From Crambe crambe (Eukaryota; Porifera; Demospongiae; Poecilosclerida; Crambeidae): a stretch of DNA of 64,000 bases. Position 1 is the stretch's first letter; each line of letters starts with the position of its first letter. The stretch spans positions 5,332,001-5,396,000 of the forward strand of contig OZ004592.1 in assembly GCA_963924555.1 (NCBI GenBank). The letters are read 5' to 3'. Below the pieces are notes generated by a model, which saw only the letters and a list, made by a program, of their open reading frames with translations, did not search any database and had not been told where the DNA came from. A program made the translations under genes and the position numbers. Positions 52,269 to 61,945 of the stretch are shown here, one piece after another.

Positions 52269-53330
52269 TCACTGTACATAGAGTTCAACCAATTCTATTT
52301 GTGGAACTCCGCTTGCATAGGATTTACACAACCTCATCTCCACATCATCAGTGGTAGGGGAGAGAAGGTTCTTGGTAAACCATGGTGGGTTATTGAAGGA
52401 ACAGCAAGTATTGGTGGGACCACACCCTTTTCCATCCCAGAGGGGGTCAGCAGATTGGAGTGTTTGGGGTACACTATTCCAACCTGCAGTACCAATGGCA
52501 GTATCACAGAAATAGTCATTATTGATAAAGTCTGGAACAGTTGGTGGTGGAGATAGGTTGGGATTGATACAGGGACATTTGTGGCTTGGGTTTGCTGCAT
52601 CTTCATCAAGTGCTCCAGCAAAAGTCCAGATATGTTTGCGGGGATTTCTACCATGAGTCAAACTCACTCCAGAGACATATGAGGAATCAATACCACGAGC
52701 ATGGAGGTGGAATGCATGAACAATTGCTCTCTGATATCCAATGATTCTTCCATACACGTGACTGTACTCTACCCCATGGACAGTGAAGGTAGTACCGAAA
52801 CATCCAATCCTTGTTACATTACACACTCTTCTTGGTGGTGAACTCCTCGTTGATAAGGTCAATCCACTGGGACACTGGTGGCTGGTGTTCCTCATATCTA
52901 TGTAGGCCACCCTCATCCATCCTCCTGTCAGATTCCCAGAAGTTGCATTCATATTACAGTACACTCTGACAGGAGAACCTCGTGTACCGATCCAATAGTA
53001 ACCAGATGCAGCATGTGGATAGTCATTGTATAAAGTTTTACATGATTTTGCAGGATGTTGCTTGGTACCATTAGGAGGAGGAGGAGGGAAGTGGTAGTCT
53101 AGTTGTGTCTTGATGGGTTTGAGGAGTCTCTCCATGGTGGAGATCAGGTCGTTTTTCAGGGCATCAATCTTTGCATCGTCACTCGTTACATTGATGTTGG
53201 AGATTGCAGTGTTGACTGTGGTGTTAACCAGTTCTGCTATCTCATTGCAGTTGCAGGTCTCCAGGTGAGTGCAGACTCCTTCCTGCACCAGGGAGAACCC
53301 CAATAGAGAGACAAGAAGAAACAGCTTCAT
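52269..53330 (-). CDS. secreted FREP-like protein, copy 9
   Basis: Intact, intronless, 353 aa from the ATG at 53330 (the frame continues 9 codons upstream without ATG). Same signal peptide; the stalk lacks about 15 residues (VQQAAASLEYKLSLM of copy 3), so VNTTVNTAISN is contiguous. Hinge PPPPPNGTK. The globular part is complete, with the variable segment RAIVHAFHLHARGIDSSYVS and a tail KSYASGVPQIELVELYVQ. Its C-terminal half is closest to copy 10 (NPNLSPPPTVPDF, GTAGWNSVPQTLQSADPLWD). Promoter palindrome and 3' flank are conserved. Confidence 0.88.
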   Translation of the reverse strand: MKLFLLVSLLGFSLVQEGVCTHLETCNCNEIAELVNTTVNTAISNINVTSDDAKIDALKNDLISTMERLLKPIKTQLDYHFPPPPPNGTKQHPAKSCKTLYNDYPHAASGYYWIGTRGSPVRVYCNMNATSGNLTGGWMRVAYIDMRNTSHQCPSGLTLSTRSSPPRRVCNVTRIGCFGTTFTVHGVEYSHVYGRIIGYQRAIVHAFHLHARGIDSSYVSGVSLTHGRNPRKHIWTFAGALDEDAANPSHKCPCINPNLSPPPTVPDFINNDYFCDTAIGTAGWNSVPQTLQSADPLWDGKGCGPTNTCCSFNNPPWFTKNLLSPTTDDVEMRLCKSYASGVPQIELVELYVQ

Positions 53331-53394
53331 CGTTGGTGTACTGTAGTTGGACGTCAACTGCTTCAGTTGAATGTGAACCAGTCAGTCAGTCAGT

Positions 53395-53445
53395 GTGCTG
53401 CTTTTATAGCAGTTATCATAATTATATAGATCATGTGACATCAAT
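53395..53445 (-). promoter_or_regulatory. promoter block of FREP-like copy 9
   Basis: CTATAAAAG at 53401-53409 (minus strand), preceded upstream by GTCACATGATC (plus GATCATGTGAC at 53431) and followed downstream by CTGACTGACTGACTGG. The TATA core starts about 71-79 bp before the ATG. Confidence 0.78.
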
Positions 53446-55118
53446 CATATTGTCCCAATTTGCTCCCTTGACCCCCCCGCGCGAGGAGATGTTCCTTAAA
53501 GGATGGAGGAAGTCACTGTATTCTAGCTTTGATCACATGCAGGAAAATTTGTGACCCATCTTATATCATATCATATTCCAGCCACAGTGAAGATGGTCAT
53601 CTGGGTATGTACATCAAGGATATAGCGTGCAATATTTAGAAAAAGAGTACATGAGATCAGATGTATATGCACTTATTCTTTATGCTAACTTACTCTTGGT
53701 AGGCGTACTATTTTAAATGTAAACAATACGAGCCACCTCCTTGTGACACATTGTTTCTCTCTATTAAATTTGTAAATTAAGCTCACTAGCTATACTCCAC
53801 ATTTCTTGACTGTGTGTCTCTCTAATTTTAGTTTACTTATCATGCTATCTTCTGGGTGACTACGTGACTGTGTTCTTCTTCACAGTACAATATTCAGTCT
53901 CTATTTAATTTGTAAAGTAAGCTCATTATCTGTACTCCACATTTCTTGACTGTGTGTGTCTCTATTTGATTTATAAAGTAAGCTTATCATGCTATCCTCC
54001 GCATTTCCTGAATGACTACGTGACTGTGTTCTTCAGTGCTATGCATACATATTCATGATGTAGTGACACCATAAACATGGCACCACAGGAGAACCTTGTG
54101 TACTGATCCAATACTAACCGGGATGCATGGAATACTCATCTTTTGGTCTGCTGTGTTCCCTCACACTGACTGACTGACTGACTAGTTCACATCCACTCCT
54201 GTTAATAATACAAATATCCTATAAATGAACCTGTATAATTCTGAGTGAAATTTGTGTGAAACATTGTTCAATGATTATCCACATGCTGCATCCTTCCATG
54301 ACACACTATTAGTGACTATGACTGCTCTAACTTGAGTGTGTGGAGTCCTAGTAAGATACTATCTGTACAAAGTTTTCATGGGATAAAATTAATATGGAAT
54401 TGGAAGTAATTATATCCCACTTAATACATTCACTCCCATAGGAGGACTGGACTTTAACTATAATACTGGCCTCCCCCAGGTGAAACTGCAATACTGGCCT
54501 CCCCCCAGGTCCAGTGAAATGCACCTCTAGGGCCATTCTCCTAATAAACGTATTTTCCTTCCACTGTGATAATTCCAAGCTTTTATGTTCTTGGCCTCCA
54601 CATAAGCAGAACATCTTTCCAACTACAAGGAAAACTGTATTCAATAGCTTTTTGGGGTACTAACATTCATCACATCACTGTCCCACAGCTGCTTCTCTTC
54701 TGAGCTTGATTCTCTCTGGTTTTGACTACATACACAGCTAAGATGTTCACACAATGATTTGGTGTCATTAGCTATAAAAATATCGTCAGGAACTGGTTCC
54801 TCTGGACACTTTAGAATCAAAATGAGGAGAGAGCTATAATATTAAGAAGACATGCAGTCATACTTTCTTTGCTCCACTCACTAAAATTAGATAAAGGCCC
54901 ACTTTATTATTTCTGTGGAAGTGTATCCCCTCTGCTAGCTATTTCTCAGAGGAAAGTGTACACTAGGTACATTTCCTGTTTCCTCTAGTAGCTCAGCTGT
55001 AGCTGTGGACGTGGGGAGGAGTCCACTCAGAGGTAGTGGGATTCTGCCATGATTGTTACCCTAGATGCTATGGTATGGTTACTGCACTAGGATTCCTGGT
55101 AGGATATATAATGGTTGC
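53446..55118. other. intergenic, FREP-like flank pieces
   Basis: 53446-53760 is FREP-like 5' flank. 54080-54120 holds a short fragment (ACAGGAGAACCTTGTGTACT) of the VRVYC region, and 54155-54200 an inverted promoter piece (CTGACTGACTGACTGACTAG). 54455-54520 has two units of ATACTGGCCTCCCCCAGGT. No intact gene. Confidence 0.6.
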
Positions 55119-55531
55119 TAGGGACATGCAAATTATGCCGGCATAATTTTGGGCATAATGGGTTGAACCTTAATGCCAGCACAATGCTGGCATAAATAGT
55201 CGATTTTTTACTTCCAGGGGTTGGCAGACATGGAGGTATTGATGTTGACTCTTGAGTTCCTTTGTATAAACTGCTGTATTAGAGCAGCCACCTATGTAAT
55301 TGGTGGTGGTAACTATTATAACTGTCTTCTGCTGCTTAAATGTTCCAGCAAACTAACTTGCTGCTGATAAAATTATGATGGATGACTAAAAGAGGCTGCA
55401 ATTATGTTACAATTTAATTTTCTTACCAATTATTTTTTAAAGCATTTTTGTTGAGCATAATAGGGCAGGGGTTCTGGTATTGGAGCATAGCATAATAGGG
55501 AAGAAAAAAAAGCATAATTTGCATGTCTCTA
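55119..55531. mobile_element. hAT-type MITE with 8-bp target duplication
   Basis: 413 bp with inverted ends TAGGGACATGCAAATTATGC and TAGAGACATGCAAATTATGC, flanked on both sides by ATGGTTGC (55111-55118 and 55532-55539). The 8-bp duplication and TAG-G start fit hAT. Internal GCATAAT words recur. No coding capacity. Confidence 0.9.
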
Positions 55532-55942
55532 ATGGTTGCCTTGGAACCATGAATAGCCTTGTCCTATCCATTAAATCATTGTACCCCATGAAAATTTCCT
55601 GCTATGGAGTATGAAACTATCAGTGTATGAAGTGAGGTACTCTGTATTGTATATGGGGTCCTTCATTTCTGCTGAGTGTACACTGTCGGAATCCAGTCAT
55701 TATGTATGATTTGATACCCTCATAGCAAGTTACCTCTTGAGGACAGTCTTGCTTTTTTGACTTTTTTATTAAGTATAGTGCACGTGCATTCACGCTGTTA
55801 TGCATTACACCCAATTGAACTTTGAACTCATAGTCATACAATCTATATATCTCTGAATGCAATCAACTTTACTGTCACTACTAAGTGAGGGTAATAGCAT
55901 AGTTATTTCACTCCAGGAAATTATCTTTTCATTCCTCAGTAT
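55532..55942. other. 3' flank of FREP-like copy 10
   Basis: Contains the family 3'-flank words GTATATGGGGTCCTTCATTT, CACCCAATTGAACTTTGAACT and TTATTTCACTCCAGG. No gene. Confidence 0.6.
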
Positions 55943-57058
55943 TTACTGTACATAGAGCTCAACCAATTCTATTGGTGTGGTTCCATAATGAGCATAAGGT
56001 TGACACAACCTCATCTCTACACCATCAGTGGTGGGGGAGGGAAAGTGCTTGGTAAACCATGGTGGGTGGTTGAAGGAACAGCAGGTATTGGTGGGACCAC
56101 ACCCTTTTCCATCCCAGAGGGGGTCAGCAGATTGGAGTGTTCGGGGTACACTATTCCAACCTGCAGTACCAATGGCAGTATCACAGAAATAGTCATTATT
56201 GACGTAGTCTGGAACAGTTGGTGGTGGAGATAGGTTGGGATTGACACAGGGACATTTATGGTGTATGTTCCCTGCATTTTCATCAAGTGCTCCAGCAAAA
56301 GTCCAGATATGTTTGCGGGGATTTCTACCATGAGTCAGACTCACTCCATCGACATATGAGGAATCGATACCACGAGTATGGTGTATAAAAGCAAAAGCAT
56401 GTCGTATCTGATATCCAATAATTCTTCCATACATGTGACTGTACTCTACCCCATGGACAGTGAAGGTAGTACTAACACATCCATTGCTTGTTACATTGCA
56501 CACTCTTCTTGGTGGTGAACTCCTCGAGAATAAAGTCAGTCCCCTGGGACACTGATGGCTGGTGTTCTTCATGTCTATGTAGGCCACCCTCATCCATCCT
56601 CCTGTCAGATTCCTAGAAGTTGCATTCATATTACAGTACACTCTGACAGGAGAACCTCGTGTACCGATCCAATAGTAACCAGATGCAGCATGTGGATAGT
56701 CATCGTATAAAGTTTTGCACGATTTTGCAGGATTTTTCTTGGAGTTGGAGACAGTAGGAGTAGGAGGAGGGAGGTGGTAGTCTATTTGTGTCTTGATGGG
56801 TTCGAGGAGTCTCTCCATGGTGGAGGTCAGGTTATTTTTTAGGGCATTAATATTTGCATCATCACTCGTTACATTGATGTTGGAAATTGCAGTGTTGACC
56901 ATGAGACTTAGCTTATACTCGAGACTGGCTGCAGCCTGCTGTACTGTGGTGTTGACCAGTTCTGCTATCTCATTGCAGTTGCAGGTCTCCAGGTGAGTGC
57001 AGACTCCTTCCTGCACCAGGGAGAACCCCAATAGAGAGACAAGAAGAAATATCTTCAT
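55943..57058 (-). CDS. secreted FREP-like protein, copy 10
   Basis: Intact, intronless, 371 aa from the ATG at 57058 (MKIFLLVSLLGF; Leu to Ile at position 3). Full stalk, hinge PPPTPTVSNSKK, complete globular part. The variable segment is IRHAFAFIHHTRGIDSSYVD. All 12 conserved cysteines are present; the tail is GTTPIELVELYVQ. Upstream, the TATA palindrome is imperfect (TATAAAAGCA with GCTGGC on the other arm). Closest to copy 9 in the C-terminal half but to copies 3 and 4 in the stalk, a sign of exchange between copies. Confidence 0.88.
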   Translation of the reverse strand: MKIFLLVSLLGFSLVQEGVCTHLETCNCNEIAELVNTTVQQAAASLEYKLSLMVNTAISNINVTSDDANINALKNNLTSTMERLLEPIKTQIDYHLPPPTPTVSNSKKNPAKSCKTLYDDYPHAASGYYWIGTRGSPVRVYCNMNATSRNLTGGWMRVAYIDMKNTSHQCPRGLTLFSRSSPPRRVCNVTSNGCVSTTFTVHGVEYSHMYGRIIGYQIRHAFAFIHHTRGIDSSYVDGVSLTHGRNPRKHIWTFAGALDENAGNIHHKCPCVNPNLSPPPTVPDYVNNDYFCDTAIGTAGWNSVPRTLQSADPLWDGKGCGPTNTCCSFNHPPWFTKHFPSPTTDGVEMRLCQPYAHYGTTPIELVELYVQ

Positions 57059-57114
57059 CGTTAGTGTGGACGTCAACTATTAATAGCAGTGGATGTGAAC
57101 TAGTCAGTCAGTTG

Positions 57115-57140
57115 GTGTGCTGCTTTTATAGCCAGCAATC
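57115..57140 (-). promoter_or_regulatory. TATA box of FREP-like copy 10
   Basis: CTATAAAAG at 57123-57131 on the minus strand, about 65-73 bp upstream of the ATG. The upstream arm of the palindrome has an inserted base (AGCCAGC). Confidence 0.75.
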
Positions 57141-57439
57141 CAGACTCTATCATAGTGTCCCCCAATAGATGCATCTAACCTCATGGTGCAGAAATGTATG
57201 CCAAATAAACACAACAAAAGAGTCAGCACACTATCAATACATCTATTGTATAATAACCACCCACTCACTCTAACTGCCATATTAACCACTACAGTCTTGC
57301 ACTGGATATTTTCCAGCCAATTCTGGTCGAATTCTTACTATGTCCTACTGCTAATATTTAAAAAAAAAACATAATAACAGAGTTCTGCCCAGGATTTTTG
57401 AGTGGTAGCTGAAATTATTTTGCCATAAGACTATATCAG

Positions 57440-57500
57440 AGAGTACGATAGTAGGACGTCAACTGAATGTGAACCAGTCAGTCAGTGTGCTGCTTTTATT
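57440..57500 (-). promoter_or_regulatory. orphan FREP-like promoter cut by an insertion
   Basis: Contains GGACGTCAACTGAATGTGAA, CCAGTCAGTCAGTGTGCTGC and TTTTAT, then breaks at the foldback-headed element. The other half (AGCAGCAGTCTGATA...GATCATGTGAC) resumes at 59495. No coding sequence follows on its downstream side. Confidence 0.75.
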
Positions 57501-59494
57501 ACAAGTGAGCACAAAAAATTTCTTCTAAATAAAAAGTGAAGTAGGGATAGCCATAAAATTCAGCTGCATTCCTATCACTCCTAGCCCTCCTAATTTCAAT
57601 AACCACGCCTCCCAACTTAAATCCCTACTCCCTCCTTAGGAGTGAAGTAGGAATAGTAGTTTTGTAATAATATTATTGCTGTGATTCTTGAGTTTGGTGA
57701 TGGGTATGGGTAGGACTCACTTATTGCTGAAGGGGGAGTGAAGAGTAGGGATTTAAGTTGGGAGGCGTGGTTATTGAAATTAGGAGGGCTAGGAGTGATA
57801 GGAATGCAGCTGAATTTTATGGCTATCCCTACTTCACTTTTTTTGCGCTCTCTTGTTTCCATTCTTTTTCTTTGTAATTAGCTATTATATAGAAATTCAT
57901 AATATAACCTTTTAAAATCTTTTTTTTATAAGTACGTAGCACTGGATGTGGAAGATTATTAACAAAATTTGTGTAGTTGGAGGTGCACACACTGGCATGA
58001 TAAAGTGAGCAGACTAGCTATATGTACGGTCATGTAGGATGAGCATCTATACTGAGGAGTGGCCATCTGACTAGCTAGCTAAGCAATCAACAGTGGTGGA
58101 TCCAGAAGGGGGGGGGGGGGGGGGCTAGGGCTAATATTTACATGCTTGCGCGTGGAAAAAATTTATCCAACCATGCCCACTTTGCCTAACTACACCCTTT
58201 TTAGGGAAACTGTGCCCACTTGATGCTTAGCCAGTCTGCAGCTAACTTGCAAACTGTCATGCACCACTGTAGCTAATTCTTATAAGTGGCCACACCATGC
58301 CTGAAATGCCCTCTCCTAGATCCACCACTGATCAAAGTACATAATATGCTGCAGTCAAAGTACATAATCTAGCTGGATTTTGATATGATGTTGCAGTGAT
58401 AAATTTTGGAGCCATCCCTACTTAACAGTTTTATTTATAAGAAATTTTTTGCACTCACTTATTTCCATTCCTTTTTCTTTGTAATTATATTTAGCTATAG
58501 CTATGACAATCCATTGAACACTTCCAGGATATTTTGCAATGAATTTATTTTTGTTCTTTGTATTGAGGGAGGAGAGTGTGACCACTGAAGGAGTGACTGC
58601 AGCATAAAAGCTTTATTGTAGAACACCGTCTGATCAGAATAACTAGCTAAACCAATCATTACATTTATATAATGGTTAGTTGTCTTGCTTGAGGGAGGAG
58701 GGTATGGGGGATGAGCATCTGCAGTGCAAATGAGCAGTGCTATAATGAAAAACGCTGAAGTGCTAACCCTCTGCGCACATTATGTGTGTGTTTGTGGATA
58801 TTGAGCAGAGATATTTTAATCTATTAAGCATTCAATACTGTTGAGCTAGCTAGCAGTGTCTGTACTACAGACTCCACATTCTCATTATCGGATGTAAAAA
58901 TAATATACTGCTGGGAGAACTGCACTAAGCATGCAGGTAATACTGCAGCAGCTAGATAATGCATAAAGCCGTCGTAGACTTAACTAAAGATACTCCAGCT
59001 ATCTGAGATTTATGCTGTTCTAATCAACTCACCTTGTAGTATAGCCTAGTGAAGTAGGTAATGGTCGGCAGCACAGAGTGTGCATTATATGGAGTATAGG
59101 CTATATAGTACACAGCTGGAATCGTGCCTTTTTTCTGGAGTGAAGCCTTTTTAGTTTTAACAAATAGCAAAAGGCACGCCTGGAAGTAGTGCTAGAGTAG
59201 ATCGCAACGATTTCAATGTCATAGCTGCAGCCAGTAAGTCAGTACGCTGATCTTATTAATTATTATTATTATTATTATGAACAAAAGTCAATTAGATGTC
59301 GTTTTTTTTTTGTATGTTAGCGAATGAATTTTAGGTTTTTGAACACTTTCCTCTCTTCTTTGTAGATGTAATGATTCACTGTAGCCTTCTGAGAACCTAT
59401 AGAGTAAGGGTAGAAGAGAAAGAAGAGTTTTTAGTTTATACAGTCCTATGGACTGAAACCTGCCAGTACTTAGAGAGTGCTAGCGCACTCTCTG
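57501..59494. mobile_element. foldback-headed element, copy 2
   Basis: Starts ACAAGTGAGCAC and ends with the hairpin GAGAGTGC/GCACTCTC plus TGAT. Head 57501-57855 is an imperfect foldback: the arms share AAATCCCTACT and GCTGCATTCCTATCACTCCT, and about 17 bp are missing from the right arm. The tail shares the CGATCTTATTA and GAACATTCTCCTCTC-type words with copies 1 and 3. A smaller MITE (58091-58330) is nested inside. The flanks together restore a FREP-like promoter, so the ends are well fixed. No target duplication beyond one or two bases. Confidence 0.8.
58091..58330. mobile_element. 240-bp MITE (CAGTGGTGGATC ends)
   Basis: Inverted ends CAGTGGTGGATCCAG and CAGTGGTGGATCTAG, flanked by ATCAA on both sides (58086-58090, 58331-58335). 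Includes a poly-G run at 58109-58124. Superfamily uncertain. Confidence 0.8.
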
Positions 59495-60516
59495 ATAGCA
59501 GCAGTCTGATATATATTTGCCAAGATCATGTGACATCAATCATATTGTTCCAATTTACCCATGAGTGTTTCCTTAAGGGATGTACACATGCACCAACCCC
59601 AGGAAGTCGCTGTATTCCATAGTGGTAGGAAGGGGGGGGGGCCAAATTTCGGATTCAGATTATGATATGTATGGTTGGGGTGTGTCATGTGGGTGTGGTA
59701 TGATGGCCCCTCCATGCACTCAAAATTGCTTCCTACCCCTCATGCAGGAAATCAAATGTGTCCCATGGGGTTTCATATTTATGGATTATTTCATGTTCCA
59801 GCCACAGTGAAGTACCTGGGTCATGGAGTCCATTGGTCATTTGGGTAATACGTCAAGGGTATATCCATATAGTAAGGGTGTGCAATATTTAGAAAAGAGT
59901 ACATGGGATGTATATGCATGCACTTACTCTTTATGCTGACTTTCTCTTAGTAGTTGTTTTTTTATTTTATTTTTATATTGCATGGAGTACGAGCCACCTC
60001 ATCACAACACATTGTTTAAAATCATATCTGGACTCGAGTATAGTAATACTCACTATTCTTCTCTTTGTGCATCCATATTTATGAAATAGCACCAGCTGTG
60101 TTTAATGGCTAGAGGATATTATCCGAGTACTCTGAACTATCCTTCTCTTTGTACATCCATATAATATGGAATTGCACCAGCTGTGTTAAATCCACTAGAG
60201 GATATCCAAGTCACTAGTTGCAACAAGCCTCTATTTTTACTAGAGTATGCAAATCTTAAACCCAATACTTTGAACTATCCATCAAAAGTACACATCTGTT
60301 ATACAGTATAATACACTGACTATGATGCCAGAGAAACGTGAATATTTGTGAGGTGAGTGTGTGTTAATTTCCACCATTTCTCCTGACACCTCCCAGAGAT
60401 TGCTCAGCCAATGGTCATCACCAAATATAAACGAGTTAATAATTATAAAATAAGATATACAATTGTTTCCATTGTGCCTGTGTTGCTTTTATGAGGTTTT
60501 GATGGACACTTGCAGG
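59495..60516. repeat. FREP-like 5'-flank block C
   Basis: From AGCAGCAGTCTG onward this matches FREP-like 5' flanks (GATCATGTGACATCAATCAT, GTGTTTCCTTAAGGGATGTA, CCAGCCACAGTGAAG) and continues through the same order of words as blocks A and B (31640-33660, 40990-42690), but shorter and without the CAGTGG MITE. It leads directly into a GRK exon 7 fragment. Confidence 0.8.
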
Positions 60517-60740
60517 TGGACTTGGTGTATGCGTACCAGACCAAGGACGCTCTGTGTGCATGGTACTCACTCTGATGAAAGGAGGGGACCTACATCCATA
60601 ACATTGGCTCACCAAGCCTCAACGTGGAGAGAACTGTCTTCTATGCCACTGAGATTAATTGTCACCCATGCTTGCAGGATTACTTACAGGTATTGTATGA
60701 TTAGTGATGGATCATCTATTTCCCTCATGATCCCTTAATC
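60517..60740 (+). pseudogene. GRK exon 7 duplicate, block C
   Basis: Preceded by the intron 6 end (GACACTTGCAG), it reads [13 protein letters not shown] like the parent exon 7 (25006-25196), then breaks frame by indels (GTGTGCATGG) and lacks about 20 bp before GCAGGATTACTTACAGG. This is the most complete exon 7 copy of the three. It cannot encode a kinase segment. Confidence 0.88.
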
Positions 60741-60906
60741 TTGGGCCCCCCCTCCTTGAAAATTAATTATGCACAGAAAAATGAGCAGCTAATAACTAGG
60801 GCAATGTACAACATTAATTTTGACAGCGAGTGAGCAAGCAAGTTAGTGCTACAACTCTTTAAAAGATTTTGCTGTTGAGTTTATATGTAGGTAACAAAGT
60901 ACTTAA

Positions 60907-61605
60907 GGTGGCGGGTAGGTATTTGCTCATGAATAATTCATGAGTTAATGAGGCGAGTAGTTGCACCGACTATGAGATGCTACAGTTGAAAACTACAGTT
61001 TAATACTGACTAACACTTCCTACTCTACAACTGAGGGCAGACCAGACACTCGAGATCACTACCGTTGCAGAGAAACTCAACCACTAAGCAGCCATACCTC
61101 GATCGATTTTTTGACGTCAATTTTCTCAAACTGCAGCCATGTGCTGACCGTATTTTGTACTTTTTCTTATTATATGAACCAGTGGGCAGGGCCAGACGGA
61201 GAGATTTTGAAAAGAAGCCACTGTACGCGAGAGCTATGGCCCATCGATCATTCGATCGACGGCTAAAAGTGATCAAAATTCAGGAGTGTTGGCTTTTCTG
61301 GCTAAAATCTCTCCGTGCCGCCCTGCATCTTGGTTTATACAACTGGAATAAGCACAAAAGACAGTCATCACAAGCCTGTAGTTCGAGAAAATTGACGTCA
61401 AAAAATCAATCGAGGTATGGCTGCTTAGCGGTTGAGTTTCTCTGCAACGGTAGTGTTCTCGAGTGTCTGGTTTGCCCTCAGATGTAGAGTAGGAAGTGCT
61501 AGTCAGTATGAAACTATAGTTTTCAACTATACCATCTCATAGTCGGTGCAACTACTCGCCTCATTAACTCATGAATTATTCATGAGCAAACGCATACCCG
61601 CTGCC
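60907..61605. mobile_element. TTAA-flanked foldback element
   Basis: 699 bp between two TTAA tetranucleotides (60903-60906, 61606-61609). The ends are inverted, GGTGGCGGGTA and GGCAGCGGGTA, followed by TTTGCTCATGAATAATTCAT. The long diverged arms (about 245 bp) continue inward as weaker homology (ACGGAGAGATTTT) almost to the centre at CGATCATTCGATCG. TTAA duplication suggests the piggyBac type. The 140-codon plus frame inside is a by-product of the arms. Confidence 0.85.
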
Positions 61606-61945
61606 TTAAATAAGCCTAGAGCCTCTATAGCTAGCAATGTGCTGCATTTGACAGTGAGCAAATGAGCAGCTGATAGGCTCCAGTGCTTGTCAGAGACAAG
61701 AGTCATGTAAGTTGTGGTTCCAACGGGTAGCTCCATACATAGAAAGCTGTAAATACTTACCACAAGCACTTAGATAAGCCAAGCGCCTACAATCTATTTA
61801 GATAAGTAGCGCCTCTATGACAAAAGGTCAATCTAGCTTGATTACAATTGGAGCATGCGCATTATGCACACGCACAGTGCTACTATTTCGGGACACATAC
61901 TACTGTACATATGCCTGAGGCATTTTGGAGTGTAGACCTAGATAT

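Noticed and set aside
61065-61487. 140-codon plus-strand frame
   Set aside because: It lies wholly inside the TTAA-flanked foldback element; its two ends are the inverted arms.
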